A DNA stretch of 64,000 nt from Amycolatopsis mongoliensis (GTDB lineage: Bacteria; Actinomycetota; Actinomycetes; Mycobacteriales; Pseudonocardiaceae). Both the position numbers and the translations under genes were made by a program. The stretch's first letter is position 1, and every line of letters begins with the position of its first letter. The notes under the pieces were generated by a model. That model worked only from the letters and a program-made list of their open reading frames with translations. It was not told the DNA's origin and did not search any database. This document shows, piece by piece, positions 48,363 to 56,543 of the stretch. Location of the stretch: assembly GCF_030285665.1 (NCBI RefSeq), contig NZ_CP127295.1, positions 7,440,001 through 7,504,000 on the forward strand, read 5' to 3'.

Positions 48363-49406
48363 GTGGTGGACCGGGCGAAGCCGGGGGAGCAGGTCAGGAC
48401 GTCGTCCCCGGGGTCGCGGCAGCCCAGCCTGGCCGACGTCGCCGGCATGGCCGGGGTGTCGCACATGACCGTCTCGCGCGTGGTCAACGAGAGCGGGCCG
48501 GTGCGCCCGGAAACCCGCGAACGGGTCCTCGCCGCGGTGCACAAGCTCGGGTACCGGCCCAACACCGCCGCGCGGACGCTGGTCACCGGCCGGTCGGGCA
48601 CCCTCGGCGTGGTCGCGCTGGAGTCGAACCTCTACGGGCCGGCGAGCACCCTGTACGGCATCGAGAACGCGGCGCGCGAGGCCGGGTACGGCGTCGCGAT
48701 CTGCAGCGTCACCCGCCCGGGCCGGACGTCCATCGGCGACGCGGTGGAGAGCCTGCGCCGCCAGGCGGTGGAAGGGATCGTCGTCATCGCCCCGCACGTC
48801 ACGGCCGGCCGGGCCCTGGCGGCGGTGCCCGCCGACATCCCCGTGGTGGCCGTCGGCGGCGGGGAGTCGGCACCGGTGCCGGTGATCTCGGTCGACCAGT
48901 ACGACGGCGCGCGCCGCGCCACCGAGCACCTCCTGGCCCTCGGCCACCGCACGGTCTGGCACGTCGCCGGGCCGGAGGACTGGCTGGAGGCCCGCGACCG
49001 CGAACGCGGCTGGCGCGAGACCCTGGAACGACGCGGCCTGCGCGTACCGGCGGTCGTGCGCGGCGACTGGAGCCCGCGGTCGGGCTACGAGGCGGGCCGG
49101 GCGCTCGTCGGCAAGCGCGGACTGAAGGCGGTGTTCTCGGCCAACGACCAGATGGCGCTGGGCCTGCTGCGCGCGTTCACCGAGGCGGGGATCCGGGTGC
49201 CGGAGGACGTCCACGTCGCCGGCTTCGACGACGTCCCCGAGGCGGCGTACTTCAACCCCCCGCTGACGACGGTCCGCCAGGACTTCATCGAGGTCGGCCG
49301 CCGGACGTTCGGGCTCCTGGAAGACCGGATGGCGGGCGGGGACGTCCGTGCCCGGCACCTGGTGCCGGCCGAGCTGATCGTCCGCGAAAGCACCGGCCCC
49401 CGCTGA
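48363..49406 (+). CDS. LacI-family regulator, probable controller of GH35
   Basis: A 347-residue regulator. The helix-turn-helix and hinge begin at about residue 20 (PSLADVAGMAGVSHMTVSRV, then HKLGYRPNTAARTLVTGRSG). The sensor domain has the usual end motif DVHVAGFDDVPEAAYFNPPL. GTG 48363 is chosen because GAGGGA lies six bases upstream. The GH35 gene follows on the same strand 190 bp on, and a TGTTA-N4-TAACA palindrome lies in its promoter. This protein is the obvious candidate to bind it and release it in the presence of a galactoside. Confidence 0.9.
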   Translation: MVDRAKPGEQVRTSSPGSRQPSLADVAGMAGVSHMTVSRVVNESGPVRPETRERVLAAVHKLGYRPNTAARTLVTGRSGTLGVVALESNLYGPASTLYGIENAAREAGYGVAICSVTRPGRTSIGDAVESLRRQAVEGIVVIAPHVTAGRALAAVPADIPVVAVGGGESAPVPVISVDQYDGARRATEHLLALGHRTVWHVAGPEDWLEARDRERGWRETLERRGLRVPAVVRGDWSPRSGYEAGRALVGKRGLKAVFSANDQMALGLLRAFTEAGIRVPEDVHVAGFDDVPEAAYFNPPLTTVRQDFIEVGRRTFGLLEDRMAGGDVRARHLVPAELIVRESTGPR

Positions 49407-49411
49407 CCCCT

Positions 49412-49467
49412 CGTGAGTGGTTAGGGCGGTTCTAACCGCCCTAACCACTCACGACAAGCCGCGGCAG
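49412..49467. repeat. Type-C palindrome with the 22-nt flank
   Basis: A perfect 20-bp stem (49412-49431 with 49434-49453) with a CT loop; the arm is GTGAGTGGTTAGGGCGGTT. The right flank 49446-49467 is identical, as reverse complement, to the left flank of copy 10983-11040. It lies between the LacI and GH35 genes. Confidence 0.8.
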
Positions 49468-49473
49468 GCTCGA

Positions 49474-49487
49474 GACTGTTAGGGCTA
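49474..49487. promoter_or_regulatory. LacI-type operator TGTTAGGGCTAACA upstream of GH35
   Basis: A palindrome TGTTA-N4-TAACA, 109 bp upstream of the GH35 start and just past the type-C hairpin. The same form occurs at 63966-63979 near the window end. Confidence 0.65.
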
Positions 49488-49596
49488 ACACTACCTCGGC
49501 ACTGATCCAACCCGGTGTTGTATCTTGACTGCTTCTGTGGAGTTGGCAAAGGATCGTGTGCGTTTCTGGTTCAGTGCCGCTCCAGGAGGTCCCCGC

Positions 49597-52500
49597 ATGC
49601 GTGCTTCGTTCCGGGCCCTGCTCGTCGCCCTGCTCGCGCTGGTCGGCGTGCTCGTTCCGCAGGCCGCCGCGGCGCCCCCGAAAGCGGCCCACACCGTCAC
49701 CTACGACGGCTACTCCTTCCTGGTCGACGGGAACCGCACCTACCTGTGGTCGGGGGAGTTCCACTCCTACCGCCTCCCGAGCCCCGACCTCTGGCTCGAC
49801 ATCTTCCAGAAGATGAAGGCCGCCGGCTTCAACGCGACGTCGTTGTACTTCGACTGGGGCTACCACTCGCCGCGCCAGGGCGTCTACGACTTCACCGGCG
49901 TCCGCGACCTCGACAAGCTCCTCGACATGGCCCAGCAGGCCGGGCTCTACGTCATCGCGCGGCCCGGGCCCTACATCAACGCCGAGGTCGACGGCGGCGG
50001 CTTCCCGACCTGGCTGTCCACCACCCCCGGCCACACGCGCAGCGCCGACTCCGTCTACCTGAAGTACTCCGACGAGTGGCAGACGCAGATCGACCGGATC
50101 ATCGCACGGCACCAGCTGACCGACGGCACCGGCAGCGTGCTCGCCTACCAGGTCGAGAACGAGTACTACAACGGCAACGCCGACGGCCGCGCCTACATGC
50201 AGCACCTCGAGGACAAAGCCCGCGCCGACGGCATCACGGTTCCCCTGGTGGGCAACAACAACGGCACCTTCAACGCCGGCACCGCCGCGCTCGACGTCGA
50301 CGCCGCCGACTCCTACCCGCAGGGCTTCGACTGCTCCAACCCGACGCGCTGGAACGGCGTCCCGGACATCAGCTACGACCACGTCCCCGGCAAGCCGCTG
50401 ATCACCGCCGAGTTCCAGGGCGGCGCTTTCGACCCGTGGGGCGGCCCGGGCTACGAGAAGTGCGCACAGCTGATCAACGACCAGTTCGCGAACGTCTTCT
50501 ACAAGCAGAACATCGCGGTCGGCGCCACCGGGCAGAGCTTCTACATGCTGCACGGCGGCACGTCCTGGGGCTGGAGCGCGATCCCGCAGAACTACACCTC
50601 CTACGACTACGGCGCGGCGATCACCGAAGGACGCCAGTTCGACCCGAAGTACAACGAAGACAAGCTGATCGGCTACTTCACGCAGTCCGTCGCGCCGCTG
50701 ACCAAGACCGACGGCCTGGCGAGCGCACCGCTCAGCGACGCGGCCCTCACCGACACCGCCCGGATCAACCCGGACACCCGCACGCAGTTCCACACCCTGC
50801 GGCACACCGATTCGACGTCCACGGCCACGAACACCACGAGCCTCGCGCTCGACCTGGCCGCGCACGCCGGTTACACCTACGACGACCGCGCGGCGGAGAT
50901 CGGCTACACCGGCACCTGGAGCCACGTCGGGCCGGAGGTGAACTACACCGGCGGCGACTACCAGCACACCGAGTCGTTCTCGGAGGTCACCGGCGACAGC
51001 GTCAGCATTCCGTTCACCGGCACCGGGATCCGCTGGGTGACCTCGAAGGACCCGAGCCACGGCGTCGCCGACGTCTACCTCGACGACGCGAAGGTCAGCA
51101 CCGTCGATCTCTACGCGGCGAGCAAGCAGAACCAGGTCACCGGCTACGAGGTGCGCGGCCTGCCCGCCGGGGCGCACACGCTCAAGGTCGTCGTCACCGG
51201 GCAGAAGAACGCCAAGGCGACCGGGCCGTTCGTCGTGGTGGACGCCGTCGACCTGCTGTCGGGCAGCGCCGACTACTACCCGGTCGTCCCGCAGCAGCCA
51301 GGCACCGGCCTCACCCTGAACGGCCGCCAGTCGAAGATCGTCGTCGCCGGGTACGACCTCGGGCGGACGCGGATGCAGTACTCGACGTCGGAGATCATGA
51401 CGAGCGCGGCGATCGGGAGCCGTGACGTCGCGGTGCTGTACGGCGACCAAGGCGGCCCCGGCGAGACCGTCCTGCGGCTCGCACAACAGCCGTCCGTGCA
51501 GGTCCTCAGCGGCAGCGCTACGTCCACTTGGGACGCCGCCCGCGGCGACCTGCGGCTGAACTACACCCACGACGGCCTGACGCGCGTGCTCGTCACCACA
51601 CCCGGGCGGCGCCCGTTGCTCCTGCTGCTCGCCGACAAGGCGACGGCGGCGACGTTCTGGCGCCAGGACACCGCGGCGGGCCCGGTGCTGGTCCGCGGCA
51701 CGCACCTGGTGCGGACCGCGGCCGACGACCACGGCACCCTGAACCTGACCGGCGACACCGGCACCGACGGCGCCTTCGAGGTCTTCGCCACCGAGAAGTC
51801 CGTGTCGTGGAACGGATCCCGGGTCGCGACCCAGCCGACGTCGAGCGGCAGCCTCACCGCCGCCGCGCCGACCGCGAAGGCCGTGACGCTCCCCGCCTTG
51901 AGCGGCTGGAAGCACCAGCAGGAGTCGCCGGAAAGCCAGCCCGGCTTCGACGACTCGGCCTGGCCGGTGGCCGACAAGGACACGTCCAACAGCTCGACCG
52001 CGGTCGGCACGAAACCGGTCCTCTTCGCCGACGATTACGGCTTCCACGCCGGCAACACCTGGTACCGCGGCCGGTTCACCGCCGACGGCAAGCAGACCGG
52101 GATCACGCTGTCGAGCCAGAGCGGCGGGCCGGCGGGCGCTTTTTCGGCGTGGCTCAACGGCGTCTTCCTCGGCAGCTCGAAGGACCCGCAGCACACGTTC
52201 CCCTTCCCGGCGGGCACGCTGCGCGCGGGGGAGAACGAGATCTCCGTGCTGACCGTGAACATGGGCCACGAGGAGGACTACGGGGCGAACAACGGCAACA
52301 AGGCCGCGCGCGGGCTCACCTCCGCGCGGCTGACCGGCTCGCCGCTGACGTCGGTGACCTGGCGGCTGCAGGGCGTCCGCGGCGGCGAGACCGGGCTCGA
52401 TCCGGTGCGCGGCCCGCTCAACACCGGTGGCCTGTACGGCGAGCGCGCGGGCTGGTCGCTGCCCGGCTTCCCCGACGCTCGCTGGGCGTCGACCTCCCTG

Positions 52501-53676
52501 CCGGCCAAGGACACCACCCCGGGCGTGTCCTGGTACCGGACGACGGCGGATCTGGATTTGCCGCGCGGCCAGGACACCTCGCTCGGCCTGACGATCACCG
52601 ACGACCCCGCGCGGCAGTACCGGGCGCTGCTCTTCGTCAACGGCTGGCAGCTCGGCCAGTACGTCAACTACCTCGGACCGCAGCACAGCTTCCCGATCCC
52701 GACCGGCGTCCTGAACCCGAACGGCCACAACACGATCGCCGTCGCGGTGTGGAACCTCGACGGCAGCACGGGCGGCCTGGGCACCATCGCGTGGACGAAC
52801 TACGGCAGCTACCGCTCGCCACTGACCGTCCGGCAGAACGCCTCGCCCGGCTTCGACCCCGGGCGGTACGCGATGCCGGCGGCGCCGACGGCGGCGGTCT
52901 CGCTGACCGCGCCGGACACCGCGTCGGGCGGTCAGCGGTTCACCGCCACGGCGACGGTCCGGGTGCCCGCGGGCGCGCCGCCGGCGTTCGACGTGAAGCC
53001 GGTGCTGACGGCCCCGGCCGGGTGGACGGTCGGGCCCGTGTCCCCGCCTTCGGTGGCGCGGATCGACGGCGGCCGGTCGGCGACCTTCAGCTGGCCCGTC
53101 ACCGCTCCCTCCACAGTGGACACCGCGGCCCTGAAGGTGGCGGTGGCGTACCGGCAGGCCGGGCGGCCGGGGTCGGTGTCCGGCGAGCGGATCGTCGGTG
53201 CCGTGCCGCCGGCGCCCCCCGCGGGCGAGGTGGCGGTGAGCTCGCTGCCGTTCCTGACGGCGACGAACGGCTGGGGCCCGGTCGAGCGCGACACGAGCAA
53301 CGGCGAAGCGAACGCGGGCGACGGCAAGCCGATGACCATCGGCGGGGTGGCGTACGCGAAGGGGCTGGGCGTGCACGCGGCCAGCGACGTCCAGCTCTAC
53401 CTGGCCGGCGCCTGCACCCGGTTGACGGCTTCGGCCGGCGTCGACGGCGAGACCGGAAACGGCGGAAGCGTGAGCTTCAGCGTCTCGGTGGACGGCACGA
53501 CCCGGGTGACGACGCCGGTGGTCCGCGGCGGCCAGGCCGCCGTCCCGATCGACGTCGACGTCACCGGCGCCCAGGTCCTGGACCTGCTGGTGGGCGACGG
53601 CGGCGACGGCAACGGCAACGACCACGCGGACTGGGCGCTGCCGACGCTGACCTGCGTCACGCCGCCTGCCGGGTGA
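49597..53676 (+). CDS. Secreted GH35 beta-galactosidase with NPCBM domain
   Basis: A 1359-residue exported enzyme. The signal peptide is about 1-28 (RALLVALLALVGVLVPQAAA). The GH35 barrel is about 35-370, with acid/base Glu189 in YQVENEYYN and nucleophile Glu272 in ITAEFQGGAFDPWG. Several beta-sandwich and jelly-roll domains follow (about 380-1080), an Ig-like segment is about 1090-1200, and a C-terminal NPCBM domain (VSSLPFLTATNGWGPVERDT, KGLGVHAASDV, HADWALPTL) is about 1210-1355. It would remove galactose from plant pectic or xyloglucan side chains outside the cell. ATG 49597 follows AGGAGG; the ORF start at 49525 lacks a signal peptide. It is probably controlled by the upstream LacI protein. 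Confidence 0.93.
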   Translation: MRASFRALLVALLALVGVLVPQAAAAPPKAAHTVTYDGYSFLVDGNRTYLWSGEFHSYRLPSPDLWLDIFQKMKAAGFNATSLYFDWGYHSPRQGVYDFTGVRDLDKLLDMAQQAGLYVIARPGPYINAEVDGGGFPTWLSTTPGHTRSADSVYLKYSDEWQTQIDRIIARHQLTDGTGSVLAYQVENEYYNGNADGRAYMQHLEDKARADGITVPLVGNNNGTFNAGTAALDVDAADSYPQGFDCSNPTRWNGVPDISYDHVPGKPLITAEFQGGAFDPWGGPGYEKCAQLINDQFANVFYKQNIAVGATGQSFYMLHGGTSWGWSAIPQNYTSYDYGAAITEGRQFDPKYNEDKLIGYFTQSVAPLTKTDGLASAPLSDAALTDTARINPDTRTQFHTLRHTDSTSTATNTTSLALDLAAHAGYTYDDRAAEIGYTGTWSHVGPEVNYTGGDYQHTESFSEVTGDSVSIPFTGTGIRWVTSKDPSHGVADVYLDDAKVSTVDLYAASKQNQVTGYEVRGLPAGAHTLKVVVTGQKNAKATGPFVVVDAVDLLSGSADYYPVVPQQPGTGLTLNGRQSKIVVAGYDLGRTRMQYSTSEIMTSAAIGSRDVAVLYGDQGGPGETVLRLAQQPSVQVLSGSATSTWDAARGDLRLNYTHDGLTRVLVTTPGRRPLLLLLADKATAATFWRQDTAAGPVLVRGTHLVRTAADDHGTLNLTGDTGTDGAFEVFATEKSVSWNGSRVATQPTSSGSLTAAAPTAKAVTLPALSGWKHQQESPESQPGFDDSAWPVADKDTSNSSTAVGTKPVLFADDYGFHAGNTWYRGRFTADGKQTGITLSSQSGGPAGAFSAWLNGVFLGSSKDPQHTFPFPAGTLRAGENEISVLTVNMGHEEDYGANNGNKAARGLTSARLTGSPLTSVTWRLQGVRGGETGLDPVRGPLNTGGLYGERAGWSLPGFPDARWASTSLPAKDTTPGVSWYRTTADLDLPRGQDTSLGLTITDDPARQYRALLFVNGWQLGQYVNYLGPQHSFPIPTGVLNPNGHNTIAVAVWNLDGSTGGLGTIAWTNYGSYRSPLTVRQNASPGFDPGRYAMPAAPTAAVSLTAPDTASGGQRFTATATVRVPAGAPPAFDVKPVLTAPAGWTVGPVSPPSVARIDGGRSATFSWPVTAPSTVDTAALKVAVAYRQAGRPGSVSGERIVGAVPPAPPAGEVAVSSLPFLTATNGWGPVERDTSNGEANAGDGKPMTIGGVAYAKGLGVHAASDVQLYLAGACTRLTASAGVDGETGNGGSVSFSVSVDGTTRVTTPVVRGGQAAVPIDVDVTGAQVLDLLVGDGGDGNGNDHADWALPTLTCVTPPAG

Positions 53677-54361
53677 ACTCCGGGAGGGGCCGGACGAAGA
53701 ACGTCGCCCGGACCTCCCGGCGTTCGCACCACAGGTGGTACAGCGCCAGGCCGAAGATGATCGAGCCCAGCACGTTGGCGACGAAGTGCCACCAGACGCG
53801 ATAGGTCGTCAGCCCCGGGCCCGGGGCGATCAGGCCGAAGAACGTCGAGAGGCCGACGGCGCGCGAGCCGGACGCCACCGACAGCGTCAGGACCAGGTGT
53901 TCCAGCCCGTGCAGGCCCTGCATCCAGACGCCCATCTTCGCCCAGCGGCGGGCGCGGGTGCCCAGCGCCCGCCGCGTGATGACCACGACGCCGGCGATCC
54001 CGGCGAGGAAGAGGAAGTTGCCGGTGAGGTGCAGCAGCTCCATCCCGAACGTCGGCCGGTCCGGCAGGAGCGTCTGCAGGCCGTTCGCGAGCCCGGTGCC
54101 CCACGGCGTCATCCACGCCGGGGAGTTCGGGTGCCCGAGCCAGTAACCGACCTGCGCGATGTGCTCCTGGACGTGCCCGAGCTGGCCGAGCACGCCGAGG
54201 CCGATCACCACGGCCGAGCCGCGGTACACCCACGGCCGCACCGGCCCGCGGTTCGCGTACGCCAGCACCCCGACCGCCGCCCCCATCGCCAGCGCCCAGA
54301 GCACCAGCAGCGTCGCTCCCGCGATGTCCCACCCGGACATCGTCTCCACCGGCATGGTCAT
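53657..54361 (-). CDS. Multi-pass membrane protein (DUF6008-like)
   Basis: A 234-residue protein with about six predicted helices (GATLLVLWALAMGAAVGVLA, GSAVVIGLGVLGQLGHVQEH, LTGNFLFLAGIAGVVVITRR and others). Several His fall within or next to helices (QLGHVQEH, ELLHLTGN, QGLHGLEHL, WWHF), a pattern that could bind metal or heme. I recall similar actinobacterial proteins labelled DUF6008, with no known function. ATG 54361 follows GGGAGG. The 3' end overlaps the convergent GH35 gene by 20 bp. Confidence 0.75.
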   Translation of the reverse strand: MTMPVETMSGWDIAGATLLVLWALAMGAAVGVLAYANRGPVRPWVYRGSAVVIGLGVLGQLGHVQEHIAQVGYWLGHPNSPAWMTPWGTGLANGLQTLLPDRPTFGMELLHLTGNFLFLAGIAGVVVITRRALGTRARRWAKMGVWMQGLHGLEHLVLTLSVASGSRAVGLSTFFGLIAPGPGLTTYRVWWHFVANVLGSIIFGLALYHLWCERREVRATFFVRPLPEFTRQAA

Positions 54362-54472
54362 GGCCGCCTCCCGTCCGCGTCTCGCCCAGGCTAGCCGCGG
54401 AACCGGCAGCCGAACGTCTTCGGCCGTGCGGCCGGGAATCGGGCAAACCGTTACACCACAACGCGTTCCGGC

Positions 54473-55090
54473 TCAACCGAGGACAAGCCGGACGGCCAGG
54501 GCGGTGATCACCGCGCTCGACGCGAGCGCCGTCACCAACCGGCCCCGCGGCCCGGTGAGAACGCGCCCGAGCAGGGCCCCGCCGCCGGCCAGGAGCGCTT
54601 GCCAGCTCGCCGAGGCGGCGAACGCGGCGAGCACGAACACGACCTGTGCGGCCGCCGAGACCGCGGTCCCGGCCCGGTCGCCGACGACCAGGGCGGTGAA
54701 GTAGACGACCGTGGTCGGGTTCACCAGCGTGATGCCGAGCAGGCTGACGTAGGCGCGACCGGGGGCGAGCGGGGTCACCGGCCGGGCGGTGGCGGCACGG
54801 TGGGAGCGCAGGGCCAGGGCGGCGCCGCGGACGGCCAGCACGACGAGGATCCCGGCCGACGCCAGCCGCAACGGCCCGGCGACCGGCGTGACGACGCCGG
54901 CGATCGCGGCGCCCCCGAGCACCGCCACCAGCGCGTACACGCCGTCAGCGGTGGCGACGCCCAGAGCCGCGGCCAGGCCGGTCCGCAGGGACGTGCGGGC
55001 GGTGAGCGCGACGAGGTAGGTCGCGACGGCGCCGACGGGGATCGCGATGCCGTAGCCGGCGAGCAGGCCGGCGAGGAGCGCGCCCGTCAC
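54473..55090 (-). CDS. LysE-family amino-acid/metabolite exporter
   Basis: A 205-residue inner-membrane protein with five or six helices. The N-terminus LLAGLLAGYGIAIPVGAVAT carries the family's conserved P-G pattern, and SLLGITLVNPTTVVYFTALV is the second signature. Members export basic amino acids, threonine or homoserine lactones. The start GTG 55090 is chosen by similarity to the family's usual length; no good RBS is seen, and GTG 55123 is an alternative. The short SDR gene is divergent, 220 bp away. Confidence 0.85.
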   Translation of the reverse strand: MTGALLAGLLAGYGIAIPVGAVATYLVALTARTSLRTGLAAALGVATADGVYALVAVLGGAAIAGVVTPVAGPLRLASAGILVVLAVRGAALALRSHRAATARPVTPLAPGRAYVSLLGITLVNPTTVVYFTALVVGDRAGTAVSAAAQVVFVLAAFAASASWQALLAGGGALLGRVLTGPRGRLVTALASSAVITALAVRLVLG

Positions 55091-55309
55091 GGCGCTGAGG
55101 TGATCGACCCCCGCGGACGGCACGGCTGCTGCTGGACCGGCGCGGTGGTCGCGGCGTCGGTCGGCAGGAGCGGGGTGCGGTAGGAGGTCATGCGCAGATG
55201 GTGGCGTCGTCGGGACCGGTCCGGCAACCGGATTTTCCACCCGGTGGGCGCGGGGCAGCTGTGCTTGAATCGGCCGCAGGAGCGGCCGACGCGAGAAAGG
55301 GTTTTCACG

Positions 55310-56104
55310 ATGCGGGTCGACCTGAGCGGGAAGACGGCCCTGGTCACCGGGTCCACCCAGGGCATCGGCTCGGCGATCGCGGCGGGGCTCGCGGCCGCGG
55401 GCGCGCGGGTCGCGATCAACGGCCGGAGCGAAACCGGCGTCGCGAAGGCCATCGCGCGCCTGAAGGAGGAGTTGCCGGACGCCGACCTGGTGCCGGCCCC
55501 GGGCGACGTCTCGGACGAGGCCGGCGCGGCGCAGGTCGTCGAGGAAGTGCCGGACGCGGACATCCTGGTCAACAACCTCGGCATCTTCGGTGCCCAGGAG
55601 CCCCTCGACATCACCGACGACGACTGGCGGCGCTACTTCGAGGTCAACGTCCTGGCGGCAGTGCGGCTCACCCGCGCGTACCTGCCCGGGATGACCGGGC
55701 GCGGCTGGGGCCGGATCCAGTACATCGCCAGCGATTCGGCGATCGTGATCCCGGCCGAGATGATCCACTACGGAGTGTCGAAGACGGCGCTGCTCGGGGT
55801 TTCCCGCGGCTTCGCCAAGCACGCGGCGGGGACGGGCGTCACAGTCAACGCCGTGATCGCGGGCCCGACGCACACCGGCGGGGTCGAGGACTTCGTCTAC
55901 GAGCTGGTGGACAAGGACCTGCCGTGGGACGAGGCCCAGCGCGAGTTCATGAAGAAGCACCGGCCGCAGTCGCTGCTGCAGCGCCTGATCGAGCCCGAGG
56001 AGATCGCGAACCTGGTGGTGTACCTGAGTTCCCCGTTCGCCTCGGCGACGACGGGCGCGGCCGTGCGCGTCGACGGCGGGTACGTCGACTCGATCGTGCC
56101 CTAG
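55310..56104 (+). CDS. Short-chain dehydrogenase/reductase
   Basis: A 264-residue NAD(P)-dependent oxidoreductase. The cofactor loop is TGSTQGIG (about 14-21) and NNLGI follows strand 4. The catalytic Ser, Tyr and Lys are in ASDSAIVI and HYGVSK. The insertion around DEAQREFMKKHRPQSLLQRL before strand 7 shapes the substrate pocket. ATG 55310 follows GAGAAAGGG; an in-frame ATG at 55190 has AGGAGG too, but the extra residues are unlike the family. Substrate unknown. Confidence 0.9.
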   Translation: MRVDLSGKTALVTGSTQGIGSAIAAGLAAAGARVAINGRSETGVAKAIARLKEELPDADLVPAPGDVSDEAGAAQVVEEVPDADILVNNLGIFGAQEPLDITDDDWRRYFEVNVLAAVRLTRAYLPGMTGRGWGRIQYIASDSAIVIPAEMIHYGVSKTALLGVSRGFAKHAAGTGVTVNAVIAGPTHTGGVEDFVYELVDKDLPWDEAQREFMKKHRPQSLLQRLIEPEEIANLVVYLSSPFASATTGAAVRVDGGYVDSIVP

Positions 56105-56399
56105 CCGGGTCCCGCTCCCGCCCGGAAGCACGGGGGAACCTCTGGCGGGAACGGGAGTTTTGGTGCCGGTACGGGGGCCGCCTCGCGGCGGAAGGCACGA
56201 CACGGCTCCTGCGTTACCGGTATTCCGTGAAGGCAAGGGGTGAGGCCCGGGGGCACCGCCGTACCGACAGTGGGTACAACGCTTCGGCCGGGCCGGTGTT
56301 CCGCGGCCGGGCGTGACGTGCGTCGCCACCGTTCGGGGTACCCCGCGCAGGGGTCGCCCGGACGAGCGCGCGGACTGTCCCGATCGGCCGGGGTGGTTC

Positions 56400-56537
56400 A
56401 TGATCGACTTCATGGACCACATCGAGACACCGGCGAAACCCGCCCCGGCCCTGCGCCGGGTACTCCTCGCCGCGGCGGCGGGCGCAGTGCTCGCCGCCGC
56501 GGCGTGGGTGGCACTCTGGCTGGCCATGCACCTGTGA
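56400..56537 (+). CDS. Small single-helix membrane protein
   Basis: A 45-residue protein with a polar N-terminus (MIDFMDHIETPAKPAPALRR) and one strongly hydrophobic helix (VLLAAAAGAVLAAAAWVALW) ending in LAMHL. ATG 56412 is an internal alternative. It is convergent with the CBM2/beta-helix gene, six bases apart. I do not recognise it; small membrane proteins of this kind often modulate a larger partner. Confidence 0.45.
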   Translation: MIDFMDHIETPAKPAPALRRVLLAAAAGAVLAAAAWVALWLAMHL

Positions 56538-56543
56538 CGGTGG

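Noticed and set aside
49441..53625. A 1394-codon minus-strand open frame across GH35
   Set aside because: Shadow of the GH35 gene. It has no domain content and would begin within GH35.
55190..55309. Upstream start of the SDR with an AGGAGG
   Set aside because: The 40 extra residues are Arg/Trp-rich and unlike any SDR; ATG 55310 begins at the cofactor-binding strand and has its own RBS-like GAGAAAGGG.
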